A stretch of DNA of 64,000 nucleotides from Crenobacter intestini (GTDB taxonomy: Bacteria; Pseudomonadota; Gammaproteobacteria; Burkholderiales; Chromobacteriaceae): assembly GCF_004919095.1 (NCBI RefSeq), contig NZ_STGJ01000011.1:62001-126000 (forward strand), written 5' to 3'. Position 1 is the first letter of the stretch. Each line of letters opens with the position of its first letter. Positions 57,156 to 64,000 of the stretch are shown one piece after another. Under the pieces are notes generated by a model. The model searched no databases. It was not told the DNA's origin and saw only the letters and a list, made by a program, of their open reading frames with translations. Both the position numbers and the translations under genes were made by a program.

Positions 57156-58535
57156 ATGGCGTTCTCGACCACGCTTGGGGCACGGCGATACGTGTTTCCC
57201 GACTTGCGCACGCTCCTGGCACGAGCGTCGCCGCCGCGTGCCGGCGACCGGCTGGCCGGCCTCTTGGCCGGCAGCGCCGAGGAGCGGGTGGCGGCGCAGA
57301 TGGCGCTGGCGGATCTGCCGCTGCGCCACTTCCTGGACGAGGCTGTGATTCCCTACGAAACGGACGAGGTGACCCGCCTGATCATCGACGGCCACGACCG
57401 GCAGGCCTTCACGCCGGTCGCCCACCTGACGGTCGGCGGCCTGCGCGACTGGCTGCTGTCGCCGGCGGCGGACAGCCTGGCGCTGGCCGCGATCGCGCCG
57501 GGGCTGACGCCGGAGATGGTCAGCGCGGTCAGCAAGCTGATGCGCAACCAGGACCTGATGCTGGTGGCCGGCAAGTGCCGGGTGGTCACCCGTTTTCGCA
57601 ACACGCAGGGCCTGCCGGGCAGGATGGGGGTGAGGTTGCAGCCCAACCATCCGACCGACGACGCGCGCGCGATCGCCGCGGCCATCGTCGACGGGCTGAT
57701 GTACGGCGCGGGCGACGCGGTGATCGGCGTCAACCCGGCGACCGACAGCCCGGACGCCATCGTGCGCCTGCTCGAGCTGATCGACGCGATCCGCGAGCGT
57801 TACGCGATCCCGACGCAAAGCTGCGTGCTCACCCATGTGACGACCACGCTCGAGCTGATCCGGCAGGGGCGGCCGGTCGACCTGGTGTTCCAGTCGATCG
57901 CCGGCACCGAGGCGGCCAACGCGGGGTTCGGCGTGAACCTGGCCTTGCTGGAGGAGGCGCACCACGCCGCGCGGTCGCTCGGGCGCGGCACCGTCGGCGA
58001 CCAGGTGATGTATTTCGAGACCGGGCAGGGCAGCGCGCTGTCAGCCGGCGCGCATCACGGCGTCGACCAGCAGACCTGCGAGGTGCGCGCGTACGCGGTC
58101 GCCCGCCGTTTCGACCCGCTGCTCGTCAATACCGTGGTCGGCTTCATCGGCCCCGAGTACCTGTACGACGGCCGAGAAATCGTGCGGGCCGGGCTGGAGG
58201 ACCATTGCTGCGGCAAGCTGCTCGGCCTGCCGATGGGGTGCGACGTCTGCTACACCAACCATGCCGAGGCCGACCAGAACGACATGGACAACCTGCTGAC
58301 GCTGCTGGGCGTCGCCGGCGTGCACTTCGTGATCGGCGTGCCCGGCGCCGACGACATCATGCTGGGTTACCAGAGCACCGCTTTCCACGACGCGCTCTAC
58401 CTGCGCGAGGTGCTCGGCCTTGGGCGCGCGCCGGAGTTCGAGGACTGGCTGCAGTCGATGGGCGTCAGCGACGGCCGGCGCCTGTTGCCGGCGGGCGCAC
58501 GGCCGGCGCTGCTTGACCTGATGGAGGCGGCATGA
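57156..58535 (+). CDS. eutB: Ethanolamine ammonia-lyase large subunit
   Basis: A 459-residue subunit of the adenosylcobalamin-dependent enzyme that converts ethanolamine to acetaldehyde and ammonia. Family segments include FRNTQGLPGRMGVRLQPNHP, VIGVNPATDSPDAIVRLLEL, DLVFQSIAGTEAANAGFGVN and MYFETGQGSALSAGAHHGVD followed by QQTCEVRAYAVAR. Length is standard. AAGGAGG lies 5 bases before the ATG. It overlaps eutC by four bases. Confidence 0.97.
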   Translation: MAFSTTLGARRYVFPDLRTLLARASPPRAGDRLAGLLAGSAEERVAAQMALADLPLRHFLDEAVIPYETDEVTRLIIDGHDRQAFTPVAHLTVGGLRDWLLSPAADSLALAAIAPGLTPEMVSAVSKLMRNQDLMLVAGKCRVVTRFRNTQGLPGRMGVRLQPNHPTDDARAIAAAIVDGLMYGAGDAVIGVNPATDSPDAIVRLLELIDAIRERYAIPTQSCVLTHVTTTLELIRQGRPVDLVFQSIAGTEAANAGFGVNLALLEEAHHAARSLGRGTVGDQVMYFETGQGSALSAGAHHGVDQQTCEVRAYAVARRFDPLLVNTVVGFIGPEYLYDGREIVRAGLEDHCCGKLLGLPMGCDVCYTNHAEADQNDMDNLLTLLGVAGVHFVIGVPGADDIMLGYQSTAFHDALYLREVLGLGRAPEFEDWLQSMGVSDGRRLLPAGARPALLDLMEAA

Positions 58536-59338
58536 GCGTGCATGCACTGGAGGGTTCCGGCATCTGCGCGGACGGCTGGCAGTCGCTCGCCGCGCTGACC
58601 GACGCGCGCATCGCGCTGGGGCGCGCCGGCAGCAGCCTGCCGACCCGGGAGACCTTGCGCTTCGCGCTCGACCACGCGCGTGCGCGCGACTCGGTGCACG
58701 CGCTGCTCGATCCGGGCCCGCTGAAGGCGGCGCTGGAAGCGTTGTGCGGGGCGTGCCTGCAGGTGAAAAGCGCGGCGGCCGACCGGGCCTGCTACCTGCA
58801 GCGGCCGGACCTGGGGCGGCGCCTGTCCGACGCGGACCGCGCGGCGCTCACCGGGCCTGCCGACGGTTTTGATGTTGCCTTCGTGCTGGGCGACGGCTTG
58901 TCGGCGGAGGCGCTCCAACGGCACGCCCTGCCGCTGATGGAGAGTTTGTGGCCTGCGCTGCGCGCGCAGGGGCTGCGCCTTGCGCCGCCGGTGCTGGCCG
59001 AGCAGGCGAGGGTCGCGCTGGGCGACGAAGTCGGCGAGCGGCTGGGCGCACGGCTGGTCGTCGTGCTGCTGGGCGAGCGGCCGGGCCTGAGTTCGCCCGA
59101 CAGCCTGGGCGCCTACCTGACGGCCGCGCCGCGCGCCGGCCTGAGCGACGCCGCGCGCAACTGCGTGTCGAACATCCGGCCCGCCGGCCTTGCCTACGCG
59201 CTGGCCGCGTACAAGCTAGGCTGGCTGATCGAGGCCGGCCTGCAGGGCGGCACCGGGGTCGCGCTGAAAGACCAGAGCGAAGCCGATCCGGCCTACCTCC
59301 ACCTTGCCGCCAGCCTGACCCGCCTTGCCGCCCTCTAG
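58532..59338 (+). CDS. eutC: Ethanolamine ammonia-lyase small subunit
   Basis: A 268-residue partner of EutB that contributes to the cobalamin pocket. The start region LTDARIALGRAGSSLPTRET is the family hallmark (R-I-x-L-G-R-x-G). FVLGDGLSAEALQRHALPLM and RNCVSNIRPAGLAYALAAYK are also conserved; the latter forms part of the cofactor site. No eutA reactivase or aldehyde dehydrogenase follows. Its TAG shares a CTAG tetranucleotide with the stop of the convergent emrB gene. Confidence 0.96.
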   Translation: MSVHALEGSGICADGWQSLAALTDARIALGRAGSSLPTRETLRFALDHARARDSVHALLDPGPLKAALEALCGACLQVKSAAADRACYLQRPDLGRRLSDADRAALTGPADGFDVAFVLGDGLSAEALQRHALPLMESLWPALRAQGLRLAPPVLAEQARVALGDEVGERLGARLVVVLLGERPGLSSPDSLGAYLTAAPRAGLSDAARNCVSNIRPAGLAYALAAYKLGWLIEAGLQGGTGVALKDQSEADPAYLHLAASLTRLAAL

Positions 59339-60873
59339 TGGCCGGCGTCGGCCGGCGCGCCGCCGGCAGGCCTGAACGGCGGGCGGGCGAACCACACCAG
59401 GGCGGTCAGCACGACGAAAAGGATGGACGCGAGCCAGAAAATCTCGTTGGCGCCGATGAAGAAGCCCTGCCGGGTGATGTCCTGCGCGATCATCGCCGAG
59501 GCCTGCGGCATGCTGAGTCCGGCCGCTTGCATCTGCGCGTAGGCGGCCTGGCTTGCCGGCGCGTACGGGTTCACGTCGGCGGTGAGCGCGACGTGGTGGA
59601 CCGCCTCGCGCCGCTCCCACAGCGTGGTGACCAGCGAAGTGCCGATCGAGCCGGACAGCGTGCGCAGGAAGTTAGACAGGCTAGACGCGGCGGCGACCTG
59701 GTCCGCGCGCAGGCCGGCGAGCGAGATCATCGTCAGCGGCATGAAGAAGCCGGCGACCGCGACGCCCTGCACGAACTGCGGGCCGACCACCCACGCGAAG
59801 TCCATCTGCGGGTTGAAGGTGGTGCGCCAGTAAAAGCACAGCGCGAACACCAGGAAGCTCACCGTGACGATCGCGCGCAGGTCGAGGCGTTGTGCGTGCT
59901 TGCCGATCAGCGGGGTCAGCAGCACCGGCAGGATGCCGATCGGCGCCATCGCGAGGCCGGCGGTGGTCGCGGTGTAGCCCAGCTGTGTCTGCAACAGCAG
60001 CGGCATCAGTACCACGGTGCCGAAGTAGAGCATGAAGCCACCGCTCAGGCACAGCACGCCGACGCTGAAGTTGCGGCTGCGAAACAGCGTGACGTCGATC
60101 ACCGGGTGCGCGCTGTAGCGCTCCCACACCACGAGGTAGGCGAGCGCGACGACGGCGACGACGGTCAGCGCGATGATCTCGCCCGACGAGAACCAGTCCA
60201 GTTCCTTGCCGCGGTCCAGCATCAGCTGCAGCGCGCCGACGCCCAGCACCAGCAGCACCAGCCCGACCCGGTCGATCGGCTGCGCGACGATCGCCGTCTC
60301 GCGTCCCTTCAGTTCGCGGTAGCTGATCGCCAGCGCGGCGAGGCCGACCGGCACGTTGATGAAGAAGATCCAGCTCCAGTGCCAGTTCTCCGAGATCCAG
60401 CCGCCGAGGATGGGGCCGAAGATCGGCGCGACCACCACCGTCATCGACCACAGCGCGAGCGCCATGCCCTTTTTCTCGTTCGGGTAGGCGGCAAGCAGCA
60501 GGCTTTGCGACAGCGGGATCATTGGCCCGGCCAGCGCGCCTTGCAGCACGCGGAACAGGATCAGCATCTCCAGCGACGGCGACACGCCGCACAGCCACGA
60601 GGTCACGACGAAGCCGGCCGTCGAGATCAGGAACAGCCTGACCTCGCCCAGCCGTTTGGCGAGCCAGCCGGTGACCGGGATCGAGATCGCGTTCGCGACG
60701 GCGAACGAGGTGATCACCCAGGTGCCCTGGCTCATCGACGCGCCCAGGTTGCCGGCGATGGTCGGGATCGCGACGTTGGCGATCGTGGTGTCGAGCACCT
60801 GCATGAACACGGCGAGCGACAGCGCGAGGGTCAGCCAGGCGCGCGCGGCGCCGGTGAGCGGCGGATGGTTCAT
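59335..60873 (-). CDS. emrB: Multidrug efflux MFS transporter, EmrB/DHA2 family
   Basis: A 512-residue inner-membrane protein with 14 predicted helices. DHA2 motifs are visible: VFMQVLDTTIANVAIPTIAG near the start, GSWISENWHWSWIFFINVPV-like loop (reading GGWISENWHWSWIFFINVPV) and GWLAKRLGEVRLFL. It exports hydrophobic drugs and uncouplers through the EmrA adaptor and an outer-membrane factor. It starts seven bases after the emrA stop and ends overlapping the eutC stop. Confidence 0.94.
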   Translation of the reverse strand: MNHPPLTGAARAWLTLALSLAVFMQVLDTTIANVAIPTIAGNLGASMSQGTWVITSFAVANAISIPVTGWLAKRLGEVRLFLISTAGFVVTSWLCGVSPSLEMLILFRVLQGALAGPMIPLSQSLLLAAYPNEKKGMALALWSMTVVVAPIFGPILGGWISENWHWSWIFFINVPVGLAALAISYRELKGRETAIVAQPIDRVGLVLLVLGVGALQLMLDRGKELDWFSSGEIIALTVVAVVALAYLVVWERYSAHPVIDVTLFRSRNFSVGVLCLSGGFMLYFGTVVLMPLLLQTQLGYTATTAGLAMAPIGILPVLLTPLIGKHAQRLDLRAIVTVSFLVFALCFYWRTTFNPQMDFAWVVGPQFVQGVAVAGFFMPLTMISLAGLRADQVAAASSLSNFLRTLSGSIGTSLVTTLWERREAVHHVALTADVNPYAPASQAAYAQMQAAGLSMPQASAMIAQDITRQGFFIGANEIFWLASILFVVLTALVWFARPPFRPAGGAPADAGH

Positions 60874-60880
60874 CGCCGCC

Positions 60881-62050
60881 TCACTGGCCCGCGTTGGCGG
60901 CGATGGTCGCGGCCACCAGCGCGTCGGCGCGTTCGAGTGCGCCGTCGTAGATTGCGGTCGCGTAAGCGGGCTTGCCCACCGGCGCCGACAGCGCGAGCAC
61001 GCCGCCCTGGTCGCTGGTGTCGACCGTCACGTTCATCGACAGGCCGATGCGCAGCGGGTGGCGCGCCAGCGCCTCGGGTTCGAGCTCGATGCGCACCGGC
61101 ACCCGCTGCACGACCTTGATCCAGTTGCCGGTGGCGTTCTGCGGCGGCAACAGCGAGAAGGCGCTGCCGGTGCCGGCGGACACGCCGACCACCTTGCCGC
61201 GGTACTCGACCTTGTCGCCGTAGAGGTCGGCGGTGACGGTCGCCTGCTGGCCGACGCGCAGCTTGGCAAGCTGGCTCTCCTTGAAGTTGGCGTCGACCCA
61301 CAGCGTGTTCATCGGCACCAGGGCCATCAGCGGCGCTCCCGGCTGGATGCGCATGCCGACCTGCGCGCTGCGCCGCGCGATCTGCCCGGCGGCGGGCGCC
61401 GGCACGCGGGTGCGCTCAAGCTCGAGCGCGGCGGCTTTGAGTGCGGCGGCGGCGCGGGCGACTTGCGGGTGGCGGGCAACCGCGTCGCTCATCACCATCT
61501 CGCGTTGCGCCTTCAGTTCCGCCTCGGCCACGCGCAGGGCCGCGCGCTGCTGATCGACGGCTTCTATCGCGTGTTGCAGCTCTTCCTTGCCGATCGCGTC
61601 GTCGGCGCTGGCCGCCTGGCGGCGGGCGAGGTCGCCCTCGGCGCGCGCGAGCGCGACCTTGCGCTCGGCGAGCACCGCTTCGAGCTTCTGCTCGCCGGTG
61701 ATCAGCACGCGGGTCTGGCGCACCACCTGGGCAAGCTCGGCGCGTGCGCGTTCGACGGCGAGGCGTGCGTCGGCGTCATCCAGCCGTACCAGGAGCTGGC
61801 CGGCCTTGACGGTCTGGGTGTCTTCGGCGCCGATGGCGACGATGGTGCCGCCGACCTGCGCGGAGACGGGGATCAGGTTGCCGGCGGCGTAGGCGTCGTC
61901 GGTGCTCTCCTTGCCGTACAGGCAGAAGAACCAGTAAAGCGCGAGGGCGATCGCGGCGGCGAGCAGCACGGCGCTCAGGCGGAGCAGGGCGCGGCGGCGC
62001 TGCGGATTTTGCTTGGGAGTCTGGGTCATGGCGGTGTGTGGCTCAGTCAT
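60881..62050 (-). CDS. emrA: Efflux periplasmic adaptor, EmrA/HlyD family
   Basis: A 389-residue membrane-fusion protein. One N-terminal membrane helix (about 27-47) anchors it. The lipoyl/barrel-sandwich region starts with NLIPVSAQVGGTIVAIGAED and is interrupted by a long alpha-helical hairpin (coiled coil, ~100-215). Beta-barrel segments end with NTLWVDANFKESQLAKLRVG, the EmrA-type signature. It bridges EmrB and the outer-membrane factor. Its start overlaps the stop of the upstream outer-membrane gene by eight bases; an internal ATG seven codons later is possible. Confidence 0.94.
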   Translation of the reverse strand: MTEPHTAMTQTPKQNPQRRRALLRLSAVLLAAAIALALYWFFCLYGKESTDDAYAAGNLIPVSAQVGGTIVAIGAEDTQTVKAGQLLVRLDDADARLAVERARAELAQVVRQTRVLITGEQKLEAVLAERKVALARAEGDLARRQAASADDAIGKEELQHAIEAVDQQRAALRVAEAELKAQREMVMSDAVARHPQVARAAAALKAAALELERTRVPAPAAGQIARRSAQVGMRIQPGAPLMALVPMNTLWVDANFKESQLAKLRVGQQATVTADLYGDKVEYRGKVVGVSAGTGSAFSLLPPQNATGNWIKVVQRVPVRIELEPEALARHPLRIGLSMNVTVDTSDQGGVLALSAPVGKPAYATAIYDGALERADALVAATIAANAGQ

Positions 62051-63446
62051 GTTCGGGGACGGCCAGCGCGCGCATCAGCGCGGCTTGAGCCTGCAAGGTG
62101 CGTGTGCGGGCGGCGGCGAGTTGCTGCAGGGCAAGCGCCGACTGGCGTGTGGCGTCGGCCGCCTGCGCGGGGGCGGCCAGGCCCGCCCGGACGCGCGCCT
62201 GGCTGCGCCGGGCGTTGGCTTCGAGCGCGGCGTGTGCCTCGCGGACTTCGCGTTCGGCCGCCTGCGCGGCTTCGGTGTTGCTGACGCCGTCGGCCGCCTC
62301 GCGCACCGCCTGAAGCAGCGTCTGGTTGTAACTGGCGATCGCGGCGTCGCGGCCGGCACTGCGGGCTTGCAGCTGGGCGTCGAGCGCGCCGGCGTCGAAC
62401 ACCGGCAACGTGAAGCCCGGTACCAGCCCGGCCGACAGGGCGCCGTGCTTGAACAGGTCGCCGAGATGCTGCGCGGACAGGCCGGCGAAGGCGCCGAGCG
62501 TCACGTCCGGGTAGTAGGCGAGGCGGGCCGCCTCGACGCCGTGCTCGCTCGCCTTGACGTTGGCGAGCGCGGCTTGCAGGTCGGGTCGCTTGGCCAGTGC
62601 GGCGGTGGTCAGCGCGCGCGCGTCGAGCGGCCAATCGGGAAGTTGCGCGGCCTTGAGCGCGTCGATCTCGCGCTGGGGCAGGGTGGAGATCGCCGCAAGC
62701 GCGTGGCGGGCGGCCGCCTCGCGTGCCTTCAGTTGCTCGCGTTGGGCGGCGAGCGCCTGCCGCTGTGCGCGCGCGGCGTCCGCGCTGTCGGCCGAGACGA
62801 TGCCGCTGCGCGCGAGTGCGCCGGCGTAGGCCTGCTGCTGCCCGGCTGCGGCGAGCGCGGCGTCCAGTGCGGCGGCCTCGGCGCGGCTGCCGGCCAGTTC
62901 CAGATACTGAGCGACGAGCGCGCTGGCGAGCCATTGGCGGGTTGCCTGCGCTTCCAGTTCGAGCGCGTCGCGTTGCAGCCGGGCGGCTCGGGCTTCCTCG
63001 CGCAGGCGGCCCCACAGGTCGAGCCGCCAGCCCAGGTCGAGCGACAGCGACTTGACCGTGTACCAGTGGCCGGACAGCGGCGGCGGCAGGATGCCGTATT
63101 CCGAGCTGCGGGTGCGCTCGACGTCACCGCCCAACGACAGCTGCGGCATTGCCTGCGCGTCGGTAGCCGCGAGCGCGGCCGATGCCTGGCGGATGCGCGC
63201 GCGCGCGGCGTCAAGCGAGGGATGGCCGGCTTCGGCGGCGGCGACCAGTCGGTCGATTTCGGGGTTGTGAAGCGCCCGCCACCAGCGCCCCTGCGCGCTG
63301 GCGGGCGCCTGCGCGGCAGCGTCGACGCCGTAGCGTGCGCTATCCAGCGGCGTTGCCTGCCTTTGCAGCGCGGCGTCGCTGGCGCAGCCGGCCAGCAGCA
63401 GGGCGGCCAGCAAGGATAGAGTGTACCTGGATTTATTATCAATCAT
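62043..63446 (-). CDS. Outer-membrane efflux lipoprotein, NodT/OprM family
   Basis: A 467-residue TolC-like outer-membrane channel. The signal sequence ends LLAALLLAGC, a lipobox, so it is lipid-anchored. Two OEP domains with long helices follow (RWWRALHNPEIDRLVAAAEA; SLDLGWRLDLWGRLREEARA; LTKRPDLQAALAN-like reading ALAKRPDLQAALANVKASE). It completes the tripartite pump with EmrA and EmrB encoded downstream. A MarR-type palindrome lies 7-20 bases before its ATG, and marR is just upstream. Confidence 0.93.
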   Translation of the reverse strand: MIDNKSRYTLSLLAALLLAGCASDAALQRQATPLDSARYGVDAAAQAPASAQGRWWRALHNPEIDRLVAAAEAGHPSLDAARARIRQASAALAATDAQAMPQLSLGGDVERTRSSEYGILPPPLSGHWYTVKSLSLDLGWRLDLWGRLREEARAARLQRDALELEAQATRQWLASALVAQYLELAGSRAEAAALDAALAAAGQQQAYAGALARSGIVSADSADAARAQRQALAAQREQLKAREAAARHALAAISTLPQREIDALKAAQLPDWPLDARALTTAALAKRPDLQAALANVKASEHGVEAARLAYYPDVTLGAFAGLSAQHLGDLFKHGALSAGLVPGFTLPVFDAGALDAQLQARSAGRDAAIASYNQTLLQAVREAADGVSNTEAAQAAEREVREAHAALEANARRSQARVRAGLAAPAQAADATRQSALALQQLAAARTRTLQAQAALMRALAVPEHD

Positions 63447-63452
63447 TTTATT

Positions 63453-63466
63453 GTCACTCTAGTGAC
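63453..63466. promoter_or_regulatory. Palindromic operator between marR and the efflux genes
   Basis: GTCACT-CT-AGTGAC is a perfect 6-2-6 inverted repeat in the 35-base AT-rich gap between the marR stop and the outer-membrane gene start. It is a good candidate site for the MarR protein encoded just upstream. Confidence 0.6.
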
Positions 63467-63481
63467 TAAATAGGTAAAAAA

Positions 63482-63988
63482 TTAACCGGCGAGCCTGGCC
63501 AGCAGCTTGCGCTGCATGGCTTCGAACAGGGCACGTTCTTCCACGCTGAAGTCCTGCCAGGCTTCGCGCATCCGCTGGCGCTGGACGGGCATCGCCCGCG
63601 TGATCAACTCGAGGCCGACAGGCGTCAGCACCAGTTCGGTCTTGCGGCGGTCCTGCGGGGAGGGTTGGCGGCGGATCAGCCCGTGCTGCTCGAGTTCGTC
63701 GACCACGCGGGTCGCGTTGGTGCGCGAGAACGACAGCGCAGCCGAGATGTCGGACGGGCCGAGCCGCTCGTCGGGGCGCGAATAGATCAGCAGCAGCGCC
63801 ATCCATGTCGACTCGTTGAGGCCGAAGGGCTTGAGTGTCGTCTCGAACCAGCTCGCGAGCTGCAACTGCACATGCAGGTGCAGGCGGGTGAGGACGATCT
63901 CTTCGCGTGGCGAGCCGGGCATCTTGCGCGAGATCGCGTCTATGGTCTCGTCGAGGCGGGCGAAAGCGCAGTCGGTCGAATCTGTCAT
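63482..63988 (-). CDS. MarR-family regulator of the efflux operon (EmrR/MprA-like)
   Basis: A 168-residue winged-helix repressor. LHLHVQLQLASWFETTLKPF and GLNESTWMALLLIYSRPDER form the dimer and lead-in helices. The recognition helix is in LSFSRTNATRVVDELEQHGL, and RRQPSPQDRRKTELVLT is the wing, with the family's D-x-R. MarR proteins release DNA when binding phenolic or drug ligands. It is the first gene of the marR-OMF-emrA-emrB run, so autoregulation is likely. The window ends 12 bases before its start codon, so its own promoter is not seen. Confidence 0.92.
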   Translation of the reverse strand: MTDSTDCAFARLDETIDAISRKMPGSPREEIVLTRLHLHVQLQLASWFETTLKPFGLNESTWMALLLIYSRPDERLGPSDISAALSFSRTNATRVVDELEQHGLIRRQPSPQDRRKTELVLTPVGLELITRAMPVQRQRMREAWQDFSVEERALFEAMQRKLLARLAG

Positions 63989-64000
63989 GAGGTTAATAGT

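Noticed and set aside
54188-57211. 1007-residue minus-strand open frame across eutR and the permease gene
   Set aside because: Only its last 82 codons are likely coding (the small gene at 54188-54436). The rest is a shadow of the permease and eutR genes.
59600-61119. Long plus-strand open frame over emrB/emrA
   Set aside because: Antisense shadow rich in Arg/His/Gln. The emr proteins on the minus strand are unambiguous.

Overview
The window looks like chromosomal DNA of a high-GC, motile, aerobic betaproteobacterium. The gene set (PhaR/phasin, UbiH-type hydroxylases, H-NS-like protein, FlgP/FlgT with a FlrC-type regulator, TMEM165-type exporter behind a manganese riboswitch) and the protein wording suggest Neisseriales, Chromobacteriaceae (Chromobacterium/Crenobacter type). 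This placement is inference; no 16S gene is present. Most of the window is ordinary core chromosome: densely packed genes, many ATGA-type overlaps and clear hairpin terminators. I see no prophage, integrase, transposase gene, CRISPR array or plasmid function.

Layout. 1-2350: the end of an unknown gene, tRNA-Pro, a GntR/FCD regulator and a LivK-like periplasmic binding protein. 2450-5715: a membrane PAS histidine kinase and a FixJ/NarL-type response regulator. 5729-7787: a sigma28-type promoter followed by FlgP-like and FlgT proteins. 7822-11695: a Fur-boxed ferric iron ABC transporter (fbpABC type). 11707-11846: a MITE-like repeat. 11844-14842: PbpG-type peptidase and uvrB. 14848-28358: a long flagellar block (LMW phosphatase, receiver-less CheB, FlrC-type sigma54 activator, fliEFGHIJK, fliLMNOPQR) with a sigma54 promoter before fliK. 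28443-35090: YebC, VanZ-like, pepP, two ubiquinone hydroxylases, dsbC, a TonB-like protein and an acyl-CoA-binding protein. 35193-38743: two methyl-accepting chemotaxis proteins. 38914-42000: Mn riboswitch plus TMEM165/UPF0016 exporter, mscL, tRNA-Asn, ygfZ and an H-NS-family gene. 42091-47944: a PilZ-like unknown protein, M14 carboxypeptidase, phasin/phaR and rimO. 47957-52571: a broken DUF917 gene, a PAS-GGDEF cyclase and hypF. 52673-59338: dctA, a small unknown gene and an ethanolamine module (eutR-like regulator, permease, eutBC). 59335-63988: emrB, emrA, an outer-membrane factor and marR on the minus strand.

How the parts fit. The flagellar block encodes MS ring, C ring, export apparatus and hook-length control. 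Its regulatory sites agree with a hierarchy: sigma54 (FlrC) for fliK and sigma28 for flgP/flgT. The iron operon has a Fur site in front and a terminator between the binding-protein and permease genes, which would favour binding-protein synthesis. The ethanolamine module has uptake, lyase and regulator but no microcompartment genes. The efflux operon is tied to MarR by a palindrome between marR and the outer-membrane gene.

Most worth a second look: the receiver-less CheB joined by overlaps to FlrC without a FlrB-type kinase; the chemoreceptor with a sensory-looking domain after its signalling tip; the orphan binding protein opposite a sensor kinase; the Mn riboswitch with a visible alternative helix; the MITE-like repeat supplying a stop codon; and the DUF917 pseudogene with an apparent 19-base deletion.
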